Assembly (NCBI GenBank): GCA_020847555.1
Contig: JADLBT010000070.1
Coordinates: 1 to 24,959 of the forward strand
Origin: Gemmataceae bacterium
GTDB taxonomy: Bacteria > Planctomycetota > Planctomycetia > Gemmatales > Gemmataceae
Length of the DNA stretch: 24,959 bases
Direction: 5' to 3'
Part shown: positions 1 to 6,758 of the stretch, in pieces
How the letters are laid out: each line of letters opens with the position of its first letter
Numbering within the stretch: the first letter of the stretch is position 1
The notes under the pieces: model-generated
Databases searched by the model: none
Told to the model about the DNA's origin: nothing
The model's input: only the letters and a program-made list of their open reading frames with translations
Translations under genes and position numbers: made by a program

Positions 1-31
1 AGCCCGCCGGTCCTGCAACCACCGGCGGGCT
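1..31. terminator. GC-rich hairpin at window edge
   Basis: A perfect 10-bp inverted repeat (1-10 with 22-31) encloses an 11-nt loop. It lies downstream of the inositol-phosphate synthase gene, which ends at 90 on the minus strand. No T-tract is visible inside the window, so it may be a Rho-independent-like terminator for this gene or for a gene to the left, or simply a palindromic repeat. Confidence 0.4.
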
Positions 32-89
32 CACGCCACGCCGCTCCCGCATTTGCTGCGGTCGGTCTGCTGCGATTATACGGACCGCC

Positions 90-1295
90 TCACCTGTGGG
101 CGGCGCGGGCCGCGTACTCGCCCAGGAGCGTGAACTGCTTGAAGAAGTCGTGCTCCTCCACGCCCATCGGGTTCTTGAAGAAGCATGCCAGGTGGCGCAG
201 CACCCCGACCTCGCCGCGCCGCTGCGCCAGCAGCGCCAGCCGGGCGACGTCCAGCACGAGCGGGGCCGCCAGCAGCGAGTCGCAGCCCTGCCAGGTGAAC
301 TGCAGCATCATCTTCACCCCCAGGAACCCCTGGAAGTGGATGTGGTCCCACGCCGTCTTCCAGTCGTCCAGCGACTCGATGTACTCGATCGAGACGTGCG
401 TCTGCGGCCGATACCCGAGGATCTGGGTGATGACCTGATCCTTGGTGCGGATCTTCGATGCCTTGTTGGCCGGGTCGTCGAGTATCACACCGTCGCGGTT
501 GCCGAAGATGTTGTGCCCGACCCAGCTGAGCACGCGCAGGTTGCGCAGCGCGAACATCGGCGCCAGCACCGTCTTCAGGAGCGTCTCGCCCGTCTTGCCG
601 TCCTTGCCGCCGTGGACCGCCCGCCGTGTCTCCGCCAACTCGTGCGCGGCCGGGAACGAGGCGCCGAGCGAGGGGGTGAAGTTGAGGTACGGCCACCCGA
701 GGTCGAGGGCCGCCCAGGCGTAGAGCGAACTCGCCGGCAGGATCGGCTGGCGCTTCTCCAGCGCCGGCAGCAACTGCTCGACGGTCCTGAGGGCGTCGGT
801 TTCGGGGAACGGCGCCTCGGTCGAGGCGACGTTGACGACCACGACCTGATCGAGCCGATGGCGAGCGCGGAAGTCGCGCAGATCGACCTGAATGCGGTCG
901 ATCGCGCTGCGGGCTGTCTCCGCCCGGTGGGCCTCGGGCAGGTCGGCCAGGCGATCGATGGCCGGGCCGGCGTTGAGGACCGTCCCCGGCCGGACGTTCT
1001 CGGTCCACCGATCGAGTTCCGGCAGGCACGCCTCGACCACCTCCGGGTCGAAGACGTTGGAGCGCTGACGCAAGTCACGGACCGCCTGGCGGTAGGTGGC
1101 CCGGCGGACGTCGTGACCGCCGACCTCGAACCACGCCGGCTCGTCCAGGTCGAGGCCGGCGAACTGGGGCAGGGCAGTGACCATGCCGGTCTCCCCGATC
1201 AGCCCGCGACGCAGGGCCGCCAGGCCGAGGGCGGCGGTACTCGCGACGCCGCCACAAGCGCCGACGAACCAGATCCCCAGACGACGTGTATTCAT
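90..1295 (-). CDS. ino1: Inositol-3-phosphate synthase
   Basis: Predicted to convert glucose-6-phosphate to myo-inositol-3-phosphate using bound NAD in the cytoplasm; this is the entry step to inositol compounds. The 401-residue product starts with a Rossmann NAD-binding segment (GACGGVAST, residues 12-20). It carries family-typical stretches: a GKDGKTGETLLKT loop, the SWVGHNIFGNRDG segment, and the ILGYRPQTHVSIEYIES and QFTWQGCDSLLAAPLVLD regions near the C-terminus. The start at 1295 is chosen because it gives the usual N-terminus directly before the NAD loop; an upstream in-frame ATG at 1340 would add 15 unconserved residues. The ribosome site before 1295 is weak. The gene is transcribed away from ribBA and stands alone. 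Family assignment is firm; its downstream use (inositol phospholipid, osmolyte or other) cannot be told from this window. Confidence 0.9.
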   Translation of the reverse strand: MNTRRLGIWFVGACGGVASTAALGLAALRRGLIGETGMVTALPQFAGLDLDEPAWFEVGGHDVRRATYRQAVRDLRQRSNVFDPEVVEACLPELDRWTENVRPGTVLNAGPAIDRLADLPEAHRAETARSAIDRIQVDLRDFRARHRLDQVVVVNVASTEAPFPETDALRTVEQLLPALEKRQPILPASSLYAWAALDLGWPYLNFTPSLGASFPAAHELAETRRAVHGGKDGKTGETLLKTVLAPMFALRNLRVLSWVGHNIFGNRDGVILDDPANKASKIRTKDQVITQILGYRPQTHVSIEYIESLDDWKTAWDHIHFQGFLGVKMMLQFTWQGCDSLLAAPLVLDVARLALLAQRRGEVGVLRHLACFFKNPMGVEEHDFFKQFTLLGEYAARAAHR

Positions 1296-1514
1296 GGCAG
1301 GTGACTTCTCAGAGGTAGTAAAGGGGACAACGCCCGTCACCGGGCAAACCGGGTGCCGTCAGCAGGCGAGCGCGGGCTGTGTCCCCATCGTCAACACGGG
1401 CAAGAGTTTCAGGTGAGCGATCGGCGGCGAGGCGGGCGCAGCAACGCGGCGGCGAGCAGGCGGGGGTCTACTTTCTCACCAGGGCCGGGCATCTTTTCAG
1501 CAATTCTCGCAGGT

Positions 1515-1543
1515 CCGACGGCGCCGGTCAAGCGCGATACAAT
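1515..1543 (+). promoter_or_regulatory. Possible ribBA promoter
   Basis: A good -10 box, TACAAT, lies at 1538-1543. It sits 17 nt after a weak -35 (CCGACG, 1515-1520). It lies upstream of repeat copy A and about 150 nt before the ribBA start, so the repeat would be within the 5' leader. The weak -35 keeps confidence low. Confidence 0.3.
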
Positions 1544-1555
1544 GAGAACCAGAGG

Positions 1556-1668
1556 TGAGGGGTCAGGGGTCAGCAGAACGCCCACGGGTGGCACCCCGTG
1601 GGGCAAGCGCTGGGAACATGACCCACGGGACGCCACCCGTGGGCTTTTTGTTGGCCTCTGACCCCTCA
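1556..1668 (+). repeat. Dispersed double-hairpin repeat, copy A
   Basis: Two adjacent hairpins share the stem CCCACGGG/CCCGTGGG: 1581-1588 with 1595-1602, and 1622-1629 with 1636-1643. They are joined by a spacer containing aagcgctg. An outer inverted repeat, TGAGGGGTCA (1556-1565) and TGACCCCTCA (1659-1668), frames the whole unit. The second hairpin is followed by a T5 run (1645-1649), so on the plus strand it could terminate or attenuate transcription into ribBA. Copies B (11484-11582) and C (15195-15266) share the core. Confidence 0.85.
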
Positions 1669-1691
1669 TCCCTCCTGACGAGGGTTCCACC

Positions 1692-2945
1692 ATGCCGACG
1701 ACAGGCGAGACATTTTGCACGATCGACGAAGCCCTGGCCGACCTGCGCGCCGGCAGGATGATCGTGCTGGTGGACGACGAGAACCGCGAGAACGAGGGCG
1801 ACCTGGTCATCGCGGCCGAGCGGGTGACGCCGGAGGCGATCAACTTCATGGTCCGCCACGGGCGCGGGCTGGTCTGCCTGGCGATGGCCCAGCCAATCTG
1901 CGAGCGGCTGCACCTGGAGGTTCAGCCGACCAATCACGCCAACCCCGAGGCGACGCCGTTCACCCAGAAGTTCGACGCCCGCCACGGCATCACCACCGGC
2001 ACATCCGTCTACGACCGGGCTCACACGATCCGCGTCGCCATTGCCGACACCGCCGTGCCGAACGACCTGATCCGCGGCAAGGGCCATGTGGACGGGTTGC
2101 AGGCTCGGTCCGGCGGCGTGCTGGTGCGCGCCGGCCACACCGAGGGCAGCGTCGATCTGACGCGGCTGGCGGGGCTGAAGGAGGCCGCCGTCATCTGCGA
2201 GATCCTGACCGAGGTCGGTCACATGGCCCGGCTGCCTGACCTGCGCGCGTTCTGCCGCGAGCACGGATTGAAGATGTGTACGATCGAGGATCTGATCAAG
2301 TACCGGCGCCACCGCGAGAAGTTGGTGCGGCGCGAGGCGGCCATCTGGCTGCCGACGCGCTACGGTGAGTTTGATCTATTTGCCTATTCCTCTCTGGTTG
2401 ATCCGGAACCGCACCTGGCGTTGTGCCTGGGCGGGGTGGGCGTCGAGAACCAAAGCGTCATCCCCGAGCAGACGGAGCCGGTCCTGGTGCGGGTCCACAG
2501 CCAGTGCCTGACGGGCGACGTGTTCGGGAGTTGCCTGTGCGACTGCGGGCCGCAGCTGCACCAGGCGATGGCCCAGATCGAGGCGGCCGGCAAGGGCGTC
2601 ATCCTGTACATGCGCCAGGAGGGGCGCGGCATCGGGCTGGTGCCGAAGCTGAAGGCGTACCGGCTGCAGCGGGAGGAGGGGCTCGACACGGTCGAGGCGA
2701 ACCGCAAGCTCGGGTTCGGCGCGGACCTGCGGCACTACGGGATCGGCGCCCAGATTCTGTTCGATTTGGGGGTGCGGCAGATTCGGCTGATGACCAACAA
2801 CCAGACGAAGATCGTCGGCCTGCAGGGTTACGGCCTGGAAGTCGTCGAGCGCGTGCCGATCCAGGTTCCGCCGAACGAGCACAACACGCGCTACCTCAAG
2901 ACGAAGAAGGACAAGCTCGGGCACCTGCTCGACAACATGGACTGA
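1692..2945 (+). CDS. ribBA: Bifunctional DHBP synthase / GTP cyclohydrolase II
   Basis: Catalyses both entry steps of riboflavin synthesis: ribulose-5-phosphate to 3,4-dihydroxy-2-butanone-4-phosphate, and GTP to the 2,5-diaminopyrimidine precursor. The 417-residue protein has an N-terminal RibB domain (about 8-205) with the acidic DDENRENEGD loop (28-37), RHGRGLVCLAM (55-65), RHGITTGTS (97-105) and the GGVLVRAGHTEGSVDL segment (141-156). The C-terminal RibA domain (about 212-415) has the zinc cysteines C272, C281 and C283 in the CLTGDVFGSCLCDCG region, the GRGIGL loop (311-316) and TNNQTK (368-373). Length and domain order are standard for the fused enzyme. The ATG at 1692 follows a short GAGGG Shine-Dalgarno-like stretch. 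No other rib gene is adjacent. Both domains appear intact. Confidence 0.97.
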   Translation: MPTTGETFCTIDEALADLRAGRMIVLVDDENRENEGDLVIAAERVTPEAINFMVRHGRGLVCLAMAQPICERLHLEVQPTNHANPEATPFTQKFDARHGITTGTSVYDRAHTIRVAIADTAVPNDLIRGKGHVDGLQARSGGVLVRAGHTEGSVDLTRLAGLKEAAVICEILTEVGHMARLPDLRAFCREHGLKMCTIEDLIKYRRHREKLVRREAAIWLPTRYGEFDLFAYSSLVDPEPHLALCLGGVGVENQSVIPEQTEPVLVRVHSQCLTGDVFGSCLCDCGPQLHQAMAQIEAAGKGVILYMRQEGRGIGLVPKLKAYRLQREEGLDTVEANRKLGFGADLRHYGIGAQILFDLGVRQIRLMTNNQTKIVGLQGYGLEVVERVPIQVPPNEHNTRYLKTKKDKLGHLLDNMD

Positions 2946-3062
2946 CCGCGCGGTTCAGCGCCCGAGGTCGCGCTCCCCCTTGCAAGCAGGTTCCGCACGG
3001 CCGGCCGGTGCGACCGAGGATCATTGAACCACAGGCGGGGAGCCGCCGCAACCGCCGGGTCG

Positions 3063-3091
3063 TTGTCTCGCCCACGGCCCGGGGGTAGAAT
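3063..3091 (+). promoter_or_regulatory. sigma70-type promoter for the DUF4214 gene
   Basis: TTGTCT (3063-3068) and TAGAAT (3086-3091) are separated by 17 nt. This predicts a start near 3098 and a leader of about 80 nt before the ATG at 3177. Both boxes fit the consensus at 4-5 of 6 positions. Confidence 0.5.
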
Positions 3092-3176
3092 ACCCTCGGC
3101 CCCCCATGACGACCCACTGTCACTGGCGGCGCCGGCACGCCTCGCCGGCCGCCCCTTGCTGCGGGAGACTCCTCCG

Positions 3177-4430
3177 ATGGGTCTGCGCTCCTGGCTGTCG
3201 CGCCTGCACCGCCGTCCCCGTCCCGCCGCGGGATCCCGTCAACACCGGCCGGCGCTGGAACCACTGGAAACCCGCGAAGTCCCCGCCACGCTGACCGAGA
3301 CGTACCTCGCCGCAACCTACCAGGGATTCCTCGGCCGGGCGCTGGACCTGCAAGGGCTCTCATTCTGGACCGGGCGGCTGGACGCGGGCGCCACGCGCGC
3401 GCAGGTGGCCGCCGCCATCCTCGACAGCCCAGAGGCGCACGGCCGTCAGCTGCAGATCCTCTACCGCACCTACCTCGGCCGGCTGATCGACCCGGCCGGT
3501 CTGAACTTCTTCGGCGACGCGATGGAGGACGGCGGGGCCACCTACGAGCAGGTCAAGGCTTCCGTCCTCGGCTCCCTCGAGTTTTTCACCCTCAGCGGGA
3601 CGAACAACCGCGACTGGCTGACGGCGGTTTACGGCAGCCAGCTCGGCCGGCCGCTCGACCAGGCCGGCGAGAGCTTCTGGAACCGCCGCCTCATCGAGGG
3701 CCAGTCGCGCCAGGACATCGTCACGCAGATCCTCGCCAGCGACGAGGCCATCCGGCTGAAGGTCGCCGGCGCATATCAGGAGATCCTCGCCCGGCCGCTC
3801 GACACCGCGGGGGAGAAGTTCTGGGGCAACGCCCTGCGCGCCGGGCTGCCGCTGGAGAACCTGCTCGCCGGCATCGCCGGGTCCGGCGAGTTCCGCGACC
3901 AGATCGACAACTTCCTCACCCGCACCATCGAGACCGACCCCAACGTGGTCGCCGATCGATTCTTCGTCGAGGGCGGCCGGTTCGACGCCACGCTGCCGGC
4001 GCTGGAGATCCTCAACCGTGGCGTGCTCACCGACATCCGCATTAACACCCTCACGCGCACGATTCCGGGCGTGACCGGCGCCGTGCAAGCCGCGGTCGGG
4101 ACGAGTAACACATCCTTTCTCGGGACGACCATCCCTTCTCAGGGAGTACAGATCCCGGTCGGCACGGCGTTCGCCCAGGGAGTGCAGACGGTGGCCGGTA
4201 CGACCGCCGCCCAGACATTCCTCTCCGGGGGCCAGTCTCTGTTCCCGACGGGAGGGATCGTCTTCCCCATGAACGCGCTCTCGACGGCCAACCTCATCGC
4301 GCCGCAGGGGACGGTCCAGACAGCGCCCGGGTCGGTGTTCGTCAACCCTCTATCCGGCCTGGCCAGCACGAGCCTGGTCACCCCGTTCACCGCGACGACC
4401 GGCATCAACCCGTTGCCGTTCATCGTGTGA
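3177..4430 (+). CDS. Exported DUF4214-repeat protein with LEPLETR motif
   Basis: The 417-residue product begins with an Arg-rich segment and then LEPLETREVPA (about residues 29-39), an N-terminal motif common on planctomycete surface or secreted proteins. Four DUF4214-like repeats follow (about 42-270). Each has the pattern of an aromatic-rich helix, LGR or LAR, a D-x-x-G element and an FW or FF pair; examples are QGFLGRALDLQGLSFW, YRTYLGRLIDPAGLNFF and YGSQLGRPLDQAGESFW. Residues from about 310 are rich in Gly, Thr, Val and Phe, with no charged catalytic pattern. DUF4214 domains are usually found in extracellular proteins, but their function is not established. I chose the start at 3177 because an upstream in-frame ATG (3024) would add 51 residues from non-coding-looking sequence and would lie before the predicted transcript start. 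Its neighbour to the right is convergent. Confidence 0.85.
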   Translation: MGLRSWLSRLHRRPRPAAGSRQHRPALEPLETREVPATLTETYLAATYQGFLGRALDLQGLSFWTGRLDAGATRAQVAAAILDSPEAHGRQLQILYRTYLGRLIDPAGLNFFGDAMEDGGATYEQVKASVLGSLEFFTLSGTNNRDWLTAVYGSQLGRPLDQAGESFWNRRLIEGQSRQDIVTQILASDEAIRLKVAGAYQEILARPLDTAGEKFWGNALRAGLPLENLLAGIAGSGEFRDQIDNFLTRTIETDPNVVADRFFVEGGRFDATLPALEILNRGVLTDIRINTLTRTIPGVTGAVQAAVGTSNTSFLGTTIPSQGVQIPVGTAFAQGVQTVAGTTAAQTFLSGGQSLFPTGGIVFPMNALSTANLIAPQGTVQTAPGSVFVNPLSGLASTSLVTPFTATTGINPLPFIV

Positions 4431-4459
4431 CTGGGCGCGAGAGCGTGCGGTTTGGGGTT

Positions 4460-4858
4460 TCAGGGAGGCGACGGGCGGCTTCGGCCGGCGAACCAGTCGG
4501 GTAGCGCGTGCGGCAACTCCTCGACGAACTTGCTGCGCGGCAGCACGAGGTCGCACCCGGCGGCGCGCGCGGCTTTCAGGGTGGCGACGTCCACATGCGA
4601 GCCGTAGGCGACGACGAACGGCGGGGTGGGCAATGCGCGGAGTCGCCGGATCAGGGCGGCGATGTCCAGGCCCGGGTTGCCCAGGTCGAGGACGACGCAG
4701 CGCGGCGCGTCCCGGACCGCGCGGTTTTCCAGTACGTCCTGCGTCTTCGCGGTCCGAACCGTCAGCCCCAGCTGCGCGGCCGTCGCGGTGATGCGGCTGG
4801 TGAAGAGCAGGTCGTCGGACAGCAGCAGACCGATGGGGTTGGCGGCTTCGGCGCTCAT
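4460..4858 (-). CDS. Stand-alone receiver-like protein
   Basis: A 132-residue protein with the alternating pattern of a response-regulator receiver fold and no output domain. It has an acidic pair D15-D16 after the first strand (GLLLSDD), a likely phospho-acceptor D58 at the end of the third strand ([10 protein letters not shown]), and S87 after the fourth strand (FVVAYGS). The usual Lys-Pro after the fifth strand (TKP in typical receivers) is replaced by LPRSK, so phosphorylation-dependent switching may be altered. A GAGGAG ribosome site lies 8 nt upstream of the ATG at 4858. No histidine kinase is nearby. It could be a degenerate receiver used for protein-protein contact. The fold assignment is by pattern and is moderately sure; the partner is unknown. 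Confidence 0.7.
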   Translation of the reverse strand: MSAEAANPIGLLLSDDLLFTSRITATAAQLGLTVRTAKTQDVLENRAVRDAPRCVVLDLGNPGLDIAALIRRLRALPTPPFVVAYGSHVDVATLKAARAAGCDLVLPRSKFVEELPHALPDWFAGRSRPSPP

Positions 4859-5019
4859 CCGGGGTGCTCCTCAGGCGGGTAGATTGTCGGAGAGACAGGG
4901 AGCCGTCACGCGCCGGGCGGTGCCTATCGTATGCTGCCCGGACGGCCCCGGACAGGGAAAATCCAGCCCGGAGCGGCTGCGCGCTCTCCGCGGTCGGGAG
5001 CGGATGGTCTGCTTTTCGC

Positions 5020-5048
5020 TTGACATTACCCTATGCCCCTTTTACACT
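5020..5048 (+). promoter_or_regulatory. Near-consensus sigma70 promoter of the HU/IHF-like gene
   Basis: A perfect -35 TTGACA (5020-5025), a 17-nt spacer and -10 TACACT (5043-5048) predict a start near 5055 and a leader of about 50 nt. The local sequence is unusually AT-rich for this window, as expected for a strong housekeeping promoter. Confidence 0.8.
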
Positions 5049-5106
5049 TAAAAACACCCAGGCGGCCTCGCCTGCGCCCTGTACGTTCGGCAAGGAGATC
5101 CCACAG

Positions 5107-5529
5107 GTGACCAAAAAAGAGATCGTCAAACAGATCTCAGAGGAACTTGGGCTGACCCAGCTCAAGACCAAGGAGATCGTCCAGAAGACGTTCAACGCCA
5201 TCGTGGAGACGTTGATTCGGGAGAAGCGCATCGAACTGCGTAACTTCGGCGTCTTCGAGGTGAAGCGACGCAAGGCGCGCAAGGCGCGCAATCCACGCAC
5301 GGGCGACAAGGTGGACGTGGCCCCAAAGAATGTGGTCACATTCAAGCCGGGCAAGGAGATGGAGGAGCGCGTGCGCCAGATGGCGCTGGTGGCGGAAGAG
5401 GAGACCCTGGCCGACCTCGAGAGCGATGCCGATGAACTCGAAGAGGCCGCCAACGGGCAGAACGAGCGCGAGGGCGGTGCCACCGTCAAGACCCGGCCGG
5501 CCCGGGCACGCAAGGCGCCGACGCCGTGA
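5107..5529 (+). CDS. HU/IHF-family DNA-binding protein with acidic-basic tail
   Basis: Predicted nucleoid-associated protein that bends and compacts DNA as a dimer. Residues 1-92 match the HU/IHF fold: a helical N-terminus ([14 protein letters not shown]), the [20 protein letters not shown] beta-arm region around 48-66, and [11 protein letters not shown] (75-85). The family normally ends near residue 90-95. Here an extra ~48 residues follow: an acidic helix-like part (about 97-115) and a basic, Pro/Ala/Arg/Lys-rich end (about 128-140). The start is the GTG at 5107, because AAGGAG lies at 5092-5097 with 9-nt spacing and translation then begins at the family N-terminus; the open frame extends far upstream but lacks support. 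A consensus promoter and a terminator make it a single-gene unit. Whether it is HU or IHF type cannot be settled here. Confidence 0.93.
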   Translation: MTKKEIVKQISEELGLTQLKTKEIVQKTFNAIVETLIREKRIELRNFGVFEVKRRKARKARNPRTGDKVDVAPKNVVTFKPGKEMEERVRQMALVAEEETLADLESDADELEEAANGQNEREGGATVKTRPARARKAPTP

Positions 5530-5555
5530 ACTCGCTGAGCCGCGACCCACCCCCC

Positions 5556-5582
5556 AGCACCCGGGCGCCGACCCCGGGTGCT
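5556..5582 (+). terminator. Terminator after the HU/IHF-like gene
   Basis: AGCACCCGGG (5556-5565) pairs perfectly with CCCGGGTGCT (5573-5582) around a 7-nt loop, 27 nt after the stop codon. It is followed by a weak T-containing stretch (attgctt). Confidence 0.7.
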
Positions 5583-5750
5583 ATTGCTTGCCCCCGGCCC
5601 CCGCAAAGTTGCCCTCAAGATCGTAACCCGCACGGCCGATACTAACCCCAGGATCCGCAGGCTCGGCGAGCCTCGGCCCGGAGACGTCGGGACCGGACAG
5701 CGTCCCGGGTGGGGACGGGACAGAGAGCCGATGCGGCAGGGAGGCGTGGC

Positions 5751-5972
5751 ATGCGGCGGTTACTCATGGTCGGGGCGGCGCTGTGTCTGGGGCTCGCGAA
5801 CGCGGGCTGCCTGATCAACCAGTACTCAAGCAACCCGAACGTGCGGATGGAGCAGCTGCTGTTCCAGTCCGAGGATCTGCGGCAAATGCACGACGAGTGG
5901 CGCCGCTTCTGGATGAACGACCAGCCGTCGCACATGACCTACCAGCGGGTCCACGGCGGCATCGGGCCGTGA
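5751..5972 (+). CDS. Small predicted lipoprotein
   Basis: A 73-residue protein with an N-terminal positive pair and hydrophobic core ending in a lipobox-like LANAGC (Cys at residue 20), so it is probably exported and lipid-anchored. The mature part, about 53 residues, is charged and helix-prone (MEQLLFQSEDLRQMHDEWRRFW) and ends with SHMTYQRVHGGIGP. I recall similar short lipoproteins in planctomycetes, but no function is known to me. The start at 5751 has GGGAGG at 5739-5744 with 6-nt spacing and opens directly on the signal peptide; ATGs further upstream would put an extra hydrophilic tail before it. It precedes pxpA by 90 bp on the same strand, but there is no evidence of a shared role. The asparagine at -3 makes the lipobox imperfect. 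Confidence 0.75.
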   Translation: MRRLLMVGAALCLGLANAGCLINQYSSNPNVRMEQLLFQSEDLRQMHDEWRRFWMNDQPSHMTYQRVHGGIGP

Positions 5973-6062
5973 GCCGAGACGAAGCGCATCGTACCAGTCG
6001 CGAGCACCAGTGAGCGGTCCGCCCCGTGCGCTGGCGCGCGGCTGGTTCTGGAGTCGTCCGGT

Positions 6063-6758
6063 ATGGAGATCGACCTTAACTGCGACCTGGGCGAAGGCTG
6101 CGCCCACGACGAGGAGTTACTCGGCCTGGTCACCTCGGCGAACGTCGCCTGCGGCGGTCACGCAGGCGACCCGTCGCTTGCATTCGCCACCCTCGCTTCC
6201 GCGGCGCGTCACGACGTGCGGGCCGGCGCCCATCCCGGCTTCGCCGACCGCGAGCATTTCGGCCGGCGCGAACTCCCCCGCACCCAACAGCAGGCATTCG
6301 AGGAGTGCGTCTACCAGGTCGGCGCGCTCGCCGGGCTGGCCCGCGCCGTCGGCCGACCGCTCAGCCACCTCAAGCCGCACGGCGCGCTGTACAACCTGGC
6401 GTGCCGCGACGACGCCTTCGCGCGGCCCGTCGTCGCCGCGGCCGCCCTGTTCGATCTGCCGCTGCTCGGGCTGCCCGGGTCGCGCCTGGAGGCGCTGAGC
6501 GCGGGACACTGCCGCTTCGTCGCCGAGGGGTTCGCCGACCGCCGCTATCTGCCGGACGGTTCGCTCGTACCGCGTTCGCGCCCCGACGCCTTCATCGAGA
6601 GCCCCGCCGACGCGGTCCGTCAGGTCGAGTGGCTGGTGCGCGAGTGCGGCGTGCGCACCATCTGCGTCCACGGCGACAACCCGGAGGCGGTGGCGTTCGT
6701 GCGGGAGTTGCGGGCCGCCCTCACCCGCCAGGGTCTCGCCATCCGGCCGTTCGCATGA
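6063..6758 (+). CDS. pxpA: 5-oxoprolinase subunit A (LamB/YcsF family)
   Basis: PxpA is one part of the PxpABC complex, which hydrolyses 5-oxoproline (pyroglutamate) to glutamate with ATP. The 231-residue product has the family opening MEIDLNCDLGEG, the ANVACGGHAGD segment (about 27-37), AGAHPGFADREHFGRRE (about 56-72), LKPHGALYN (about 102-110) and the C-terminal ICVHGDNPEAV. These are the conserved His/Asp-rich elements of the family, and the length is close to the usual ~245-250. GGAG at 6050-6053 is spaced 9 nt from the ATG. The stop overlaps the next start by ATGA, so it is translationally coupled to pxpC. The pxpB gene that normally lies between them is absent here. Confidence 0.95.
   Translation: MEIDLNCDLGEGCAHDEELLGLVTSANVACGGHAGDPSLAFATLASAARHDVRAGAHPGFADREHFGRRELPRTQQQAFEECVYQVGALAGLARAVGRPLSHLKPHGALYNLACRDDAFARPVVAAAALFDLPLLGLPGSRLEALSAGHCRFVAEGFADRRYLPDGSLVPRSRPDAFIESPADAVRQVEWLVRECGVRTICVHGDNPEAVAFVRELRAALTRQGLAIRPFA

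Larger units (their letters stand above)
1296..1691. other. Intergenic region between divergent ino1 and ribBA
   Basis: This 396-bp gap holds a short cgcccg/cgggca inverted repeat near 1331-1345, a possible ribBA promoter (1515-1543) and palindromic repeat copy A (1556-1668). I looked for an FMN riboswitch before ribBA and did not recognise its conserved core. No credible small ORF was seen. Confidence 0.6.

Noticed and set aside
96..1304. 402-residue plus-strand ORF opposite the inositol-phosphate synthase gene
   Set aside because: It is an antisense shadow typical of GC-rich coding DNA; its translation is Arg/Gln/Val/Leu-biased and matches no family, while the minus strand encodes a clear enzyme.
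1296..1691. FMN riboswitch upstream of ribBA
   Set aside because: The conserved FMN aptamer core was not recognised in the leader; only a promoter-like box and repeat copy A are present.
6305..6754. N-terminal extension of PxpC that might be a fused PxpB (AHS1) domain
   Set aside because: The in-phase upstream sequence overlaps pxpA and is Arg/Pro/Ala-rich without AHS1 features; the ATGA overlap gives the natural start.
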